A stretch of 64,000 nt of DNA, from the NCBI RefSeq assembly GCF_030272615.1, contig NC_081414.1, forward strand, positions 526,667,137-526,731,136, written 5' to 3'. Positions 24,861 to 36,627 of this stretch are shown here, piece after piece. The notes under the pieces are model-generated. The model was given only the letters and a program-made list of their open reading frames with translations, was not told the origin of the DNA and did no database searches. The position numbers and the translations under genes were made by a program. Source of the stretch: Cryptomeria japonica (lineage: Eukaryota; Streptophyta; Pinopsida; Cupressales; Cupressaceae). Each line of letters opens with the position of its first letter. Within the stretch, counting starts at the first letter, position 1.

Positions 24861-25746
24861 GCACTACCAGGACTGCACATGGGCTAATGCTCTTCTTAAT
24901 CAATCCTTGTTCCAATAACTCCTGCACTTGCCTTGCTACTTCCTTATTTTGATCAAGTGCGAGCTTATATGCAGGCTTTTTAGGTAAGGATGCACCAGGA
25001 ACAAAGTCTATTTGATGACTTATGGACCTTCTTGGTGGGAGTGTTGCAGGTGCTCCATCACTCACCATATATTTATACTCTTGCAACATTTGCTTCACCT
25101 CCTTGGGTATTTCTGCCTGCAACTTGTCTGCTTTCTCCTTTGGCTTCACAAAGATGGCACACTTCACTATCTCCTCCTCATGTAGCAAACTCAAGAACTC
25201 TTTACCAGTATCCATTAAAACACTAGGTGTTTTTGAAGTGCCCTCTTCGTCCTTTGTCAAAGACTGAATCTTGAAGGTCTTGTTGTCCTTCTTAAATGAT
25301 ATGGAGTTCTCCTCTCCATCATAGATCACCTTCCTATCAAATTGCCAGGGTCTTCCTAGCAATAAGTGACATGCATCCATAGGTAACACATCACAAAGGA
25401 TCTTATCCTTGTATTCTCCAATAGAAAACTCTACCCAGGTCTGCTCATTGACTAGCACACTCTGTCCTTTGTTCAACCAAGTCACTTTGTAAGGATTGGT
25501 GTGGGGTATTCTTGTGAGTTTCAACTTCCTAACTGCCTCTTCTGAGATGATGTTGTTAGTTGAGCCTGTATCAACTGTCACCTTGCACACTTTACCAAGA
25601 ACTTTGCATCTCACCCTAAACAATGCTCTCCTATGTTTGGGTTCCTCCTTAACCGGCTGTCTGATCAAAATCCTATTGAACATCAGATTCTCACCAACTT
25701 TTGATTCAATCTGGTCCACATCTGGTCTCTTGCTGCTTGAAGAGTC
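24856..25746 (-). pseudogene. Protease and RT start of the nested chromovirus
   Basis: Aspartic protease with VDTGSTNNIISEE near 25570 (catalytic DTG intact), LLLGRPWQFDRK near 25360, then the linker to RT with IDFVPGASLP and ISPCAVLVVLA. Open from 25719 to 24856. Bounded by TAA at 25747 upstream and TAA at 24853. Confidence 0.92.
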
Positions 25747-26871
25747 TTATTGTGCATAAACAACCCTCTTTCCATTGTTTGATGATGTAGGCTTGTCAGG
25801 ACATCTATATGTCGGGTGTCCCAATTGTCCACAATTGTAACACTTCATAGTTGCAAAATAGGAGTTACCTCTGCCGGTACCTCTACCCCTATTTGGACCA
25901 CCTTGTGCACCTCTTCCTCTGGAATTTCCTCCTCTGAGATTGGTTTCACTACCATGCTCAGTCAACTTGGCTTCTCCTTGGTTCCTTGGCTCATTTGTCT
26001 TGCTTTGGTAACCACCTCGGTGATTCACTTGGTCTCTACCTCTGCCTCTACCCCTATTATTGGAGTCTCCTTTCCTTTTGTTCCTCTCTTCTACCTTGAC
26101 AGCAAGTTGATGACATTTCTAAACAGTCATAGGAGTCCATAGGCTTATCTCCTCCTGAATGTTCCACTTTAGGCTGCTTAGATACCTAGCCACCTTAATA
26201 GATTCATCTTCTTGGACCTTTGATCTAAGACATAGCTTTTGGAACTCTTCGGTGTAGGAAGTTACATCAAGATCTTTTTGCTTCAATCCTTGTCTCTTCT
26301 TATGAAGTTGGACTTCATAATCCTCTGGTAAGTAGTTCTCCTTAATCTTACTCACTATAGCTTTTCAATTTGCAATTGGTAGCTTTCCCATGCTAGTCCT
26401 TTCTTCTTCCAGGTACTTCCACCATGTCAAAGTTGCTCCCCTTAATCTTGATTTGGCAACTTTAACCTTCTGAGCCTCTATCACTCCTTCACACTCAAAA
26501 TGGTTTTCCATGCCCTCAATCGATTCCATAATAGTGTCTATGTCCATTCTTCCACTGAAATGTGGCAATCCTTCAAAAGCTTTGGTGTTCAAAGCCTTAA
26601 TAGCCTTCACAAAAGGTTCTTCATTGAACAAGGGATCAGGTTCAAGGATTATGTCATCTATGTCTATAGTTCTCTTGCCTTTACCCTTGGTGTCTTCATC
26701 CCAAGGTTCATGTGTTCTCTGATCCACCACTTCCTGCAGTTTATCCCTTATCTCACTCATAGCTGCTTCAAGGAGTCTATTCTTCTCCTTCTGTTCTTCC
26801 ACCTCTCTAGCCAGCTCTGCATTAGTAACCCTTATGCTCTCCCATACTGATTCACCAGTATATAGAGACAT
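25747..26871 (-). pseudogene. gag of the nested chromovirus
   Basis: Starts at 26871 (MSLYTGESVW) with a predicted coiled coil in the first 60 residues (Glu/Lys-rich), then the retrotransposon gag domain (RLRGATLTWWKYLEEE near 26420; MSKIKENYLPEDY near 26350), an Arg/Gly-rich linker and an intact zinc knuckle CYNCGQLGHPTYRCP (about 25845-25800, CX2CX4HX4C). In-frame stops at 26365 (TGA), 26119 (TAG) and 25747 (TAA), no frameshift. Confidence 0.92.
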
Positions 26872-26896
26872 ACACAGTCCAACAAGTCTTTTACTC

Positions 26897-26909
26897 GCTT
26901 TGATACCAA
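26897..26909 (-). other. Primer-binding site of the nested chromovirus
   Basis: The minus strand reads TTGGTATCAAAGC two bases inside the LTR boundary (26912). This is a variant of the initiator-Met PBS. Confidence 0.85.
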
Positions 26910-26911
26910 TC

Positions 26912-28497
26912 TGATGGGATGGGGTTTGGGATAGACTAGCCTAGTCTATGCTCTTGGATCCTTTCCTTGGATCTCTTGGTGTTCTCCTCACACCCTAGGG
27001 TCTCTAGGACTTCCTTTGCTTGAGGAAACCCCTGACCTTGCCCAATCCACCCACCAATGCGTTGTTATTCTGCTCCTAAGGTCTCACCTACTCATGAGAC
27101 TCAAAATCCCTTACTATGGCTAATAAGGGCTAATATTGTTCCACACCTTCCAAGGTCTTAGCAAGGTTAAATCAGGTCTTAAACAATGTTTTACATCCCT
27201 CCATGTGCCCCCAAGAAGTTGCTACCTTCATCCTTTCTACCAATTTCACTGTTTTGTGTTTTTGCTTACAAAACAGGGCTACAAGGATTAGGACCAATTA
27301 GGCCTCCTAACCAGTCTTCTAGGGATCCCTCTCATAAACGATGCATAATCAACCCTAACTCCCAAAATGGACTTCCATTCAATTGGCAAGGGCTCAAGTA
27401 TTTTCTAGGTTTTGGGCCTCCAAGTGGTCGTACAGTGCCTAGGGCGAATTTTGGGGTTTTTAAGGGTTTTGTGGTCTGCCTAGGTCACAGTGAAGATTTT
27501 GTGTGTTAGCCAGATTGTTTGGATTGGTGGAGGCTCCTCCTTTACACCAATGATTCTTCTAACACTCCTCTACACCTCCTCCAAAGGATGTACTCTCCTC
27601 TATCCAACCTTGCTCTCCAAGACCTCTGCAATTCAACCTCTCCTAACCGGGCACTGTCCAGTCTCGCCTAGGAGTGGGTCTTTTCTTGGCCTTCCTGCAT
27701 TTTTAAGGGCCCTGCTTGTTTTTCAGTATGGTAAAAGGTCTGCACTCTCATTCCCCATGGTTTCATGGTGGTTCCACAATGGGGAATGGATTTATGTAGC
27801 CATTTACACAATCCTGTCCAAAACTGGACAGTAAGAAGACAATTTACAGACTATTTACAAACACACTCAATCTGCAAATAAAGACCTAAAATAATTGCTT
27901 GAAATGAAATTATTTACACCATGAAAAACATTCCACAAAGTTTTAGACGTTTCTCAATCCATTAACTTGCTTGATTGCTTCATACAAACTGACTGGTAAC
28001 AGTTTCACAGTCTCAGTCTGATCTTTTTGCTAGGGTCGTACAATCTCTGACATCCAACCCATGAATTTAGGGTTTTCAAGTACTTATACTACCTTTTCCT
28101 TGGTCTATGTTCCCAAACTAGGGTTTTCCACGCTAACCTAAAGAACTTGACATCATGGTGGGAAAAGTTGCTTGACAACTTTTAAAAGTTGTCATGCAAC
28201 TTTTGAGCAACTTTCCCAATGTTGCTTTTTATGACTCCTAGACCCACATTGGGCCAACCTAAGGACACCACCATGTTATAAAGGACCCCTAAACACTTCA
28301 AGAACACACATACCCTCCATTTTCAAGAAAATCACAATCTTGACTCATGACCCCTAAGATCTCCACTAGGACCCTAACTAGGACCTAGTCTAGCACACAT
28401 GAGCTCATAGCTCTTATTCATGTACAGTGGCTTCATAAGAAGCATAACACCAACAAAACAAGAAAGAGAAAGAGTTTGGAAGGGTGCTCCTGCACCA
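26912..28497 (-). repeat. Right (5') LTR of the nested chromovirus
   Basis: 1586 bp, TG...CA, followed by target copy CAACC at 28498-28502. Confidence 0.95.
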
Positions 28498-29080
28498 CAA
28501 CCCTTAGCATGCCCCAGCAGTACTTGTTCAATTTTGAAAATAGGTCACAGTAGGATCCTTCTGATACTGCAACATACTTCCTGCATATTCAATCCAGCAA
28601 TAAATGATCTTATGATGAAAATGTACATATGAAACATCACACAAATAGCACAGAATATTTTGCAAAAATATGTGCTAACAGTGGCTCTTTCTAGGGATGT
28701 ATGTTCTTTTTAGGGACATAGCATGATCCCAGCTATCTTTGGAAAGCAGAGAAAAAGCAAACAAAAACAAACAACAAAGGAAAAACTACATTACTATAGT
28801 ACAAGAATACTCCCTACTCCCTAAGAGAAAAAATGCTTGAGATATTGAGCATGTACTGGAAATTCCTGAATTTCACCCTCAGTGTTTTGCAAAAAAATGA
28901 ATTTTCTCCTCCTTTATTCCTGATGATGTATGGTCCTAGACAAAGTGCTTTGAATTTTCCATGCTGCCCCTTGTCCTGGTCTTTTGCATTTCATTTGATC
29001 ACCCACTCCCCTTCTTCAAAAGTCCTATCATAAGCCTTCTTGTCATGTAATGTTTTTACCATCTTCTGCTTCTGTAAATT

Positions 29081-30144
29081 TTATTCCTGAGCCTCTCTTC
29101 TGTACTCATACAATTCAACCAACTGTACTAGCTTGTCTTCCATTAAATCAACATCTTCTAAATATTCCTCTGGGACAAATTTATACACTGGGAGCAGGTT
29201 GTTCAAGGGCAACCTTGCTTCTTTACCATAAACAAGATGATGAGCAAACCATGTGGATTTATTGATTGTTACTCTATCTGCCCATACTGCCAAATTCAAC
29301 TTTGAAACCCATGCCCTTTTGTTGTCACCTAACATCCTCTTAATGGTCTTTAATAAGTTTTTGTTACTAGATTTTGCTTGTTCACTCCCCTGGGGATGAT
29401 AAGGTGATGAATATGATAAAGTGATTCCATAACTTTCACAAAAATGAGCAAATTCTTTGGATCTAAAACACATCCCATTATCTACAACAATTTTGTGGGT
29501 ACCCCAAACCTTGTCAATATATTTTCCAAACGAAACTTTGTTACCACCTTACTTGTAGCTTGCCTTGTAGGAATTGCCTCCACCCATTTGGTAAAGTAAT
29601 CAATTGCTACCAAAATCCATTTGTGTCCTCCACTGGATTTGTTTCCAATTTCTCCTATAAAATCAACAACCCACATCTGAAAAGGTTCTCTAGTTTGCAT
29701 GGGTCTGAGTGGAAGAGCTCCATCATATTTAAGCTTTCTTGAAAATTTATGGCAAGCCTCACATTTCCTCATATAAGTATGACAGTCCTTTAAGACTTGT
29801 GGCCAATAGTAACCGACATTGAGTATTTCATGGGCAATAGTTTTTGCTGAAAAATGTCCCCCACATACACCTTCATGTAAATCCTTTAAAGTAGATTGTG
29901 CTTGATAAACATCCAAACAAAATAGGAGGATACCATCATTGTTTTTCCAATATAAATCACCTTTAAGAAATACATACCTAGATGCTTGAAGCTTAAGTGT
30001 TCTTTTCTGACTATCACTTAAATCCTCTAGACATTTCATATGTTTTAAATAATAGACAATATTCTTGTACCAAGGACACATCTCAATGCTTATTTGAGCC
30101 TCTTCTAATTCTACCTATTTTATCTGTGTTGCTTCCAAATTTGA
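29081..30144 (-). pseudogene. Integrase of the Tat-like element, frameshifted
   Basis: The HHCC domain is intact (LHEGVCGGHFSAKTIAHE, then CHTYMRKCEACHK, about 29860-29750). The catalytic core has WVVDFIGEI, and DNGMCF where the second Asp lies. A frameshift near 29480 separates the 30081-29482 frame from 29473-29081. The catalytic Glu appears to be Lys (GSEQAKSSNK instead of GxGQAESxNK), a G-to-A change. The C-terminal region (VYGKEARLPL) is also recognisable. Confidence 0.9.
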
Positions 30145-30657
30145 TTATGTCATTAGTTTAGCCAACCCTTGACCTCTTACCAGTTTAGTAATCTGGATGT
30201 CAATGTTGAACTCATGAATTTTATTGATCCATCTACATCTTCTCCCGGTAGTTTCAGTCTGCCTAAAAATATCTTTGATTGTTGCATTAGGAACATAGGC
30301 AATGACATTAGCTCCCACTAAGTATGGTCTAAAAGATTTTACAGATTTTACCAGGGCATATGCTTCTTTCTCATTTATATCATAATTTAACTCAGAAGCT
30401 TGTAGTGTTTTACTAAAAAATGCCACTCGTTGTTCATGACCTTCATCATTCTTTTGTAATATAACTGCAACAATAGTATTAAATGAACCAAAAGAAAATA
30501 CTTGAAAAGGTTTAGAGAAATCAGGAGATTTAAGTATAGGTGCTTCCTTGATGGCCCTTTTAATGTTCACAAAGGACTCAATTGCTTCATTAGTCCATTT
30601 TATCTCTACACCCTTCTTCAACATTTTTGCAATAGGTTTTATAATCTCAGAAAAATT
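30145..30657 (-). pseudogene. RNase H (retroviral-type position) of the Tat-like element
   Basis: Follows RT in the usual place: IKWTNEAIESFVNIKRAI linker, then VFSFGSFNTIVAVILQKND, ELNYDINEKEAYALVKSVKSFRPYL and ANVIAYVPNATIKDIF. The first acidic position reads FSFGSF where a DAS/DAF type is common, and the third reads VPN where TDH/TDN is common, so this domain seems to have lost catalytic Asp residues. Confidence 0.85.
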
Positions 30658-31914
30658 CTACACAAACCTCCTAACAAAATTAATTTGTCCAAAGAACGAT
30701 TGGATAGCTTTGACTGTTTTAGGAATCTGAATTTTGTCAATAGTTGCAATTCTCTCAGGGTCAGTCCTTACTCCGTCTTTTGATACAATATGACCCAGCA
30801 GTTTATCCTCAGTGACTCCAAAGTGACACTGTTTTGGATTTAGAGAGATACCATACTCCAATGCTCTAATGAAAATCTTCTCTAGGTCATTACAGTGGTT
30901 CTTTGCTTTCTTGGAGTATGATGTCAAATCATCCTGGTATACAACTAAAATGTAATCAATGATTCCTTCAAAATATACATCCATGGCCCTTTGAAAAGCA
31001 ACCCCAACATTGGTAAGTCCAAATGGCATCCTGGCATACACATATGTGCCCCATGGTGTAGTGAAAGTTGTTTTGCATTTTTATGATTCCTTGACCTTCA
31101 CCTGGTTGTAACCAGAGAACCCATCCATCATAGAAAGTAATCCATTCCCTATTACCTTTTGCAGCAAAGCTTCCATGTTAGGCAGAGCATAATTATCCTT
31201 TAAAGATGATATATTTACATTCCTAAAGTCCACACATAATCTGATATCACCATTTTTCTTTCTAGCATGCACCAAGTTTGACACCCATGTAGAATGTCTT
31301 ATAGGCTCTATAATCCTTGCATTCCTCATCTTCATCAACTCTTCCTTCATTTTGGGAGCCAATTTGGGATTTATAGGCCTTTGCTTTTGCCTAAATGGTT
31401 TTGCATCTGATTTCAGTGGGATTTCATGCTGGAACAAATCCTCTTTGTATGCCTTGAGATCATCATATGACCAAGCGAAAACATGTCTGTATTTTCTTAA
31501 TAGATTGACCAATGCAAGACTAATTTTTGGTGTCAGATTCTTGCCAATGTAAACATCTCTAGGATTGTTTTCACTTCCCAAGTTTATTTTTTCCACTTCT
31601 TCACAACTTCCAATGTTGGGCTTGAAATTTGTCATATCCTTATTGTCAAACATCCTCTCTAATTCCACCAACCCTTTTGGAATCTTGTTTGTTTTAAGTT
31701 GTAAGATATTTTTTCCAAATAGAGAATCCTTACCACTCTCCTCTTCCACATATGCATTCCAATCCATATGTTGGCCTTCATACTGATCTTCACAAAATAA
31801 GAACTTCAGAAGATCCTTGTCATCGTCAAATATCTGCCAATTTTTTATGTTATCCGGTACTGCAGGTCTAGTTTTTATTTCAAATTGGGTGATGTCATCA
31901 AAAGGAATATCATT
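30658..31914 (-). pseudogene. Reverse transcriptase of the Tat-like element
   Basis: RT motifs in order: ARKKNGDIRLCVDFRNVN (about 31265), LLSMMDGFSGYNQVKV (about 31130), TAA-interrupted junction at 31081, YARMPFGLTNVGVAFQRAMD (about 31040) and the active-site VVYQDDLTSYS (about 30945). The MDGFSGYNQ and MPFGL spacing is typical of Tat/Athila RT. The upstream linker (31900-31500) has no recognised domain. In frame with protease and the extra RNase H. Confidence 0.92.
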
Positions 31915-32310
31915 ATGTTTAATTGCTAGGTTAGCCATAAAATCAGCCAAAATATTGTTAGACCTTTTAATCCATGTTATAGAAAATGCATCAAAAAATT
32001 CAATTGAATCCCAAACCTCATTTCTTTAATTTTGAATCCTTATATTTTTAGTGGCAAACCTTTCCCTTACTTGAGATACGACTAACTCTAAATCACCATA
32101 AATTGTTAGTAGTTTAATGCCATATTTACATGCCATTCTAAGACCTAACAAGAGTGCTTCATATTCAGCAACATTGTTTGTACATTCAAAGGCTAACAAG
32201 AAAGAATATTTGAATGATTTCCCATTAGGAGAAATAAAAACCACACCAGCTCCATTTCCTTCCTTACTGCAAGCACCAGCAAAGTACATTTTCCAAATCT
32301 TATCCTCATG
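31915..32310 (-). pseudogene. Extra (archaeal/plant-type) RNase H located between protease and RT
   Basis: Begins WKMYFAGACSKEGNGAG near 32298 and continues NVAEYEALLLGLRMACKYG, LTIYGDLELVVSQVRE, and after a TAA at 32026, ITWIKRSNNILADFMANLA. This matches the type of RNase H known as a second RNase H in Tat-lineage elements. Three acidic residues (AEYEAL, YGDLEL, ILADF) are kept. The first catalytic Asp of the FDGA motif is Ala (codon GCT at 32280-32278). It is encoded in the same frame as protease and RT, so its position before RT is not an assembly of separate pieces. Confidence 0.85.
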
Positions 32311-32511
32311 TGATTCAATAGTATTTTCAAACTTATCAGTTTTTCATTGAATAGGTTTAGAAATACTTACCTGAAAGTTATCTATATTTGTTTGGAGAAA
32401 ACATGTTGTCTCGTTCGGATCAACTTCCTCTATCAGGTAGAATGATCTTGGCTCTCTATCAATCCTTACATTTGCCCCTTTTACTAGGATGGTTGCATAT
32501 GAAAGATCTAG

Positions 32512-32811
32512 CTAGACATGTCCCCCCACCAAATTTGACCATTGCCTTGATAACAACATCCCATAATTTGGCGGAACTTGCACAACGGTGATGTCTATTT
32601 TATATGATGTATCTAGGCATATTGTAAATCGAAACTCCACATCCTTCATGATTCTAACAACTGGGACTGATCTGTTATCCATAGCATAGCATTTCTTATA
32701 AGGAGTTTCTACATGCATCCCAAGTTTTTTCATGACATCTTCTGGCATTATGTTCACAACTGCACCTGAATCTATCATACAATTCTTAACCATTTTATTG
32801 TTAATCATCAA
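32512..32811 (-). pseudogene. Aspartic protease of the Tat-like element
   Basis: CMIDSGAVVNIMPEDVMKKLG has the catalytic DSG. It is followed by IDITVVQVPPNYGMLLSRQW, the flap-distal GxLLGRxW-like motif. Ends at an in-frame TAG (32512), beyond which the same frame leads into the extra RNase H. Confidence 0.88.
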
Positions 32812-33399
32812 AGTCAGATAAAAAGGATCAACCTAGGTAAGATTCTTAGTGATAGAAGTTCCCAAATAGACAACAGGTGGCTTATGATCCTCTTTATTAA
32901 CTTCACCAACGTTAGACAAAATCTTGATTGTTTCATGTTTGTAATCAGGAAATTTCATTACTTCAAGCAAGGGCACAAATATTTTCACCTATGATAAAGC
33001 CTGAGACATAAATGATCCACAATTTGAGAGTGGCTTACTAATGTGTTTCTTTTTTATTGGTTTTGTTAATTTAAGAGGTTATGTTTGTTTGACCTTTTAT
33101 ACTGCACCTTCCTTTTCCTTGTTAGAAATGGTGTCTTCGTTTCCACTAGGTTTAGGAACCTTTGCAAATATCCCAAATGGCTTACCTTGCTTTGGGTTCA
33201 CTATTTTGTTCCTTAGTTGATAACTGCTTTTTGCCTGAGCTACTGCTACCACAGTATAGGCTTTCTTTTCTTCATCTATTAAGTTTCTCTAGGAATGCAT
33301 TGGCTCTCCATTATGGAACAATCTCCTCAGGGATGGGATGTTTGTAACATCATCAGTAAAAACTTGTTGTACACTAAGCTGCTGGCTCTCTCTTCTCCA

Positions 33400-35345
33400 T
33401 TATACATCTGATGATTTCTCATCCTCAGATGAATCCTCATCCCTACCCCAAAATGGATCTGATGAAAGTAAATTCATTGTGGGCTCATATTCATTCTCAT
33501 GGTCCTTCTCTTCTACAAAACCATGAGCAATCATACATTGTTCTGCAACATGGGGTAAATTGCATACTTCACACCATGGGTCTTCTTCCACAAAATTGTT
33601 TACCGTCTTCAATGGATCAGGAGTTTCTTTGCTTAGATTTGCATTCACTAGTTTACCATCTTTCCAATTTGTATTATATGGCATGTCATGCAATCTTGGT
33701 CTATTGTAATTCATTGGCTTACCTCCTCTATATGGGAATGGCTTCTCATTGTGATTTTGCTTACCCTTCATATCTTTCAGCATGTCCATGATTTGGCTAA
33801 ACTCATCCTTTTTTGTTGCTCTGGGATTATATAGTTTTGGATCATCTCTCTTACAAATTCTCCCAGCAACTTTTCTGTTATTTTCAATGGTAGTGGTTGT
33901 CTTAAATGCTTTCTGCAAGATGGTAGGTTTGTGAGATAGAATCTCATAGTGAGTCTTGTTGTCAAAAGCACTCAAATAAAAATCAATCAAAAATGAATCA
34001 ACAAGTCTAATATCTCTTGGTATTCTATTAAGTACTTTATTAAACCTCTTATTAAATTCAGAGACTGATTCATTTTGATTCTTCTTTATGCTAGTCAACT
34101 CATGAGATGCAAATCAAGTATCATTATGTTCTCCAAATTCTTACAAGAATATTGTCATGAAATCCTACCAACTACCAATGCATCTATCAAGAAGATTCCT
34201 ATACCATTCTCCTGCATCCTTTGTTAGAGATTGAACAAACAGTTTCATAAAAACATCTTCATAAGGGATTTCAAACTCTTCAATGGTATTTTTTACATTT
34301 ATTACACATTGTTCTACAGGATCAATTCCATTTCCTGTGAATTTAGGGATAGTTGACCTTAAATCATTTTAAATCTGATTAGGATATCCAACTATCCCAC
34401 TGAAATCCAACTGTTTATACCTTTCAATGGCCATAGGTGGTCTGCAACCATAGTTGTTAGTTTGATAGTTTACATTTCCTCCATTATTACCATTGTTTCC
34501 ATTGTTACCTTCACCATTATTGTTATTTCCATTTTGATTGTTCCCATTACCATTGTTTCCATAGTTTCCATTATCACCATAATTTCCTCTATTATTATTT
34601 ATGTTGTTGGTCACATCTCTACTATTCCAGTTACCAGTAATTTCCCCACTGTTAGTTCTTCTTTCGCCATTATGATTATTATATTGTCTATAATTATACT
34701 CATTTTTATTTTCATGGTATGGTATATTTTTCCATTTATCCCTTTTTCATAATTATTATCCAAAACATCAGACAATGGATTATTATAGACCCTAAATGGT
34801 TGTTCCAAGTTTCTCATGTGAGGGGGACTATACCTAGGGGTTGTTAGCCTACTAGCTTCACCTCTTCCCTTCTCTTCTTCAACCCTGTTTGACTTAGGGC
34901 TTTGAATGGCATCTCTTTCCAATTCGAGTTTCTACAACACCCAATCTGGTTGTCTCTTAAGAGCCTTTGCCATTTTAGATTCATCTCCATTTAAGTTAGC
35001 CATTCTGAGAATAATTGCATCCAACTACCTATCCTCCTGTTCCTCGACAGTCAGGGTTTCATCATGGCCACCTTTATTATCTTTTATATTTAAGTTATAA
35101 AAAGGATTTTCCTCCTTATTTTCAAATCTATCACCAGATGAAGAACCATCATCTCTACGAGGAAACTTCTTATAACCCCCAAATGCCATATTTGTTGTTG
35201 ATTTCTTTTCTTTGTTTCTTCTCTTTGGACAAAACTGAACAAGATTATCTTGTCCCTTGTGCAAAGACCTTCTCCCCTGCATAAATCTTATTGACGAATT
35301 CCTAGGGGTTTCTCTTACTTTCTCAAAATACCAATTATTACTCAT
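33400..35345 (-). pseudogene. gag of the Tat-like element, with Asn/Gly-rich segment
   Basis: A start at 35345 (MSNNWYFEKVRETP) opens a basic N-terminal part (35345-34740). An Asn/Gly-rich tract follows at about 34615-34450, in which NN, GN and GG pairs dominate. The capsid part (34098-33400) has SVSEFNKRFNKVLNRIP, and near its end a Cys/His cluster (CEVCNLPHVAEQC), then an acidic tail. The frame changes once near 34720-34750 and stops occur, so it is broken. Plus-strand open frames here are shadows. Confidence 0.8.
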
Positions 35346-35397
35346 ATATTAAATGTAGAGTCACCACCTCGTAAGAGGAATAATACTTTTATTGATC

Positions 35398-35484
35398 CTC
35401 GAGGCTCCTTCCTCCAGCAGAGTCTGAAACAAAACCACCAAAAATTATGAACACTTCCTATGACAATCCCTAGCAGAGTCACCA
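35398..35484 (-). repeat. PBS-like repeats upstream of the gag start
   Basis: At 35467-35484 an 18-mer matches the PBS (35583-35600) at 16 positions and, like it, is followed by AATCT. A third, shorter match (CCAGCAGAGTC) lies near 35414. The spacing between the two good copies is 116 bp. Confidence 0.65.
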
Positions 35485-35582
35485 ATCTATTGTGTGACTT
35501 GGATGTGGAAAACAAAACTTATCAAATCTTCAATGAAAAAACACCAGAGCTTCTAGGTGAATATCAAACTATGTATGACAAC

Positions 35583-35600
35583 TCCCCAGCAGAGTCGCCA
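35583..35600 (-). other. Primer-binding site of the Tat-like element
   Basis: The minus strand reads TGGCGACTCTGCTGGGGA three bases from the LTR end (35604). It starts TGG like other tRNA-primed sites but is not the initiator-Met type. This PBS style is seen in Tat/Ogre elements. Confidence 0.82.
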
Positions 35601-36627
35601 ATCTGTTGGTTCCCAAAACCACAGATTGGAAATCCTAGAGCTTTGCCAACTCTCCTATTGATTTCTCAATCAACCTTGGCCAATGAACAAGAATGGTCAA
35701 AGAGAAAATTCCTCTGCACTTTAGGCTCCACTAGACCTAGGTGGGTATACCTCAATCTCCAAAGCACAAAGAGATTTCTTTTTAGTGAATTCAAATTTAT
35801 CAATGTAATTGTTTACAGGGATGGCAAGATGTTTCCTGCAACTATGCTTTATTATGTGCTTTTAACTTGCTTTAATCTAAAAACTTGAGTATAATTGATA
35901 ATGAACAAAACTCATAAAAGAATGTTGTTGGAACCCTAAGTAATTTTCAAAGAACAATGCTAGTAGAAACTAGTAATGTTTTTCTCTGGTGAGGACTTTG
36001 TGCACACCAAATTTACTCATAGAAAACTAATAACAGACCAGTGCCTTATCTGACAATTTACATGTTACTTAATGGACAAATGTTTGTGGTCCTTGGAGAC
36101 AGTTTGGGAAAACTCACAAGTTTGCAAATCTATCACTGTAATGACTACAATGTATGTTATAAGAAAAACAAAAACAATTATGTTATCTTTACAACAACAG
36201 GTGATAAAACACTGCAACAAACCTTATTCAGATTTATCCAAAGGATTTTAACTCATCAACATCATATAACATGAAACGATCTGAAGATAAAACAACAAAT
36301 CTTGTATATTAATTTTTGGAATAATGGGTATACAAAAACTACAGACTCACAAATACTTCATGGTACACTTCCTTGCACAAAATGAATTTTTATTTTTATA
36401 GACATGTTTTACATAACACCACTGGTTCCAACAGACAATCTAGAAAATTAGTAGTTCGTCTTACGTTTTGTCTCCCAGAAAATTAAAATGACTCCTTATA
36501 TACATGTGACTCAAAAGACACAAATGAAAGGACACACCCTTTCATCATTACAAACTAAGACTAACAAAATCCTAACTACCCCCCCCCCCCTTAACTGCTA
36601 TAACCAAAACATATTACAATAACACAA

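Larger units (their letters stand above)
20642..28497 (-). mobile_element. Complete nested chromovirus (Ty3/gypsy), minus strand
   Basis: A 7856-bp element with LTRs at 20642-22212 and 26912-28497, a perfect 5-bp target duplication CAACC, a PBS next to the right LTR and a polypurine tract next to the left. Gag-pol lies on the minus strand, 26871 to 22150, in one frame with in-frame stops. A C-terminal chromodomain marks it as a chromovirus. The LTRs differ by about 5% in the first 290 bp by eye, less than the LTRs of the host Tat-like element, as nesting requires. Confidence 0.95.
15290..28680 (-). repeat. Left (3') LTR of the Tat-like element, split at 20641/28503
   Basis: Two parts, 15290-20641 and 28503-28680, align end to end with the right LTR at 35604-41174. 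The left end reads TATTGGTTCC where the intact copy has TGTTGGTTCC. The right end is GTGCTAACA in both. Excluding the inserted element and one target copy, it is about 5.53 kb. Confidence 0.93.

Noticed and set aside
34462-34752. Ile/Val-rich hydrophobic frame resembling a membrane protein
   Set aside because: It is the antisense of the Asn/Gly-rich gag tract.
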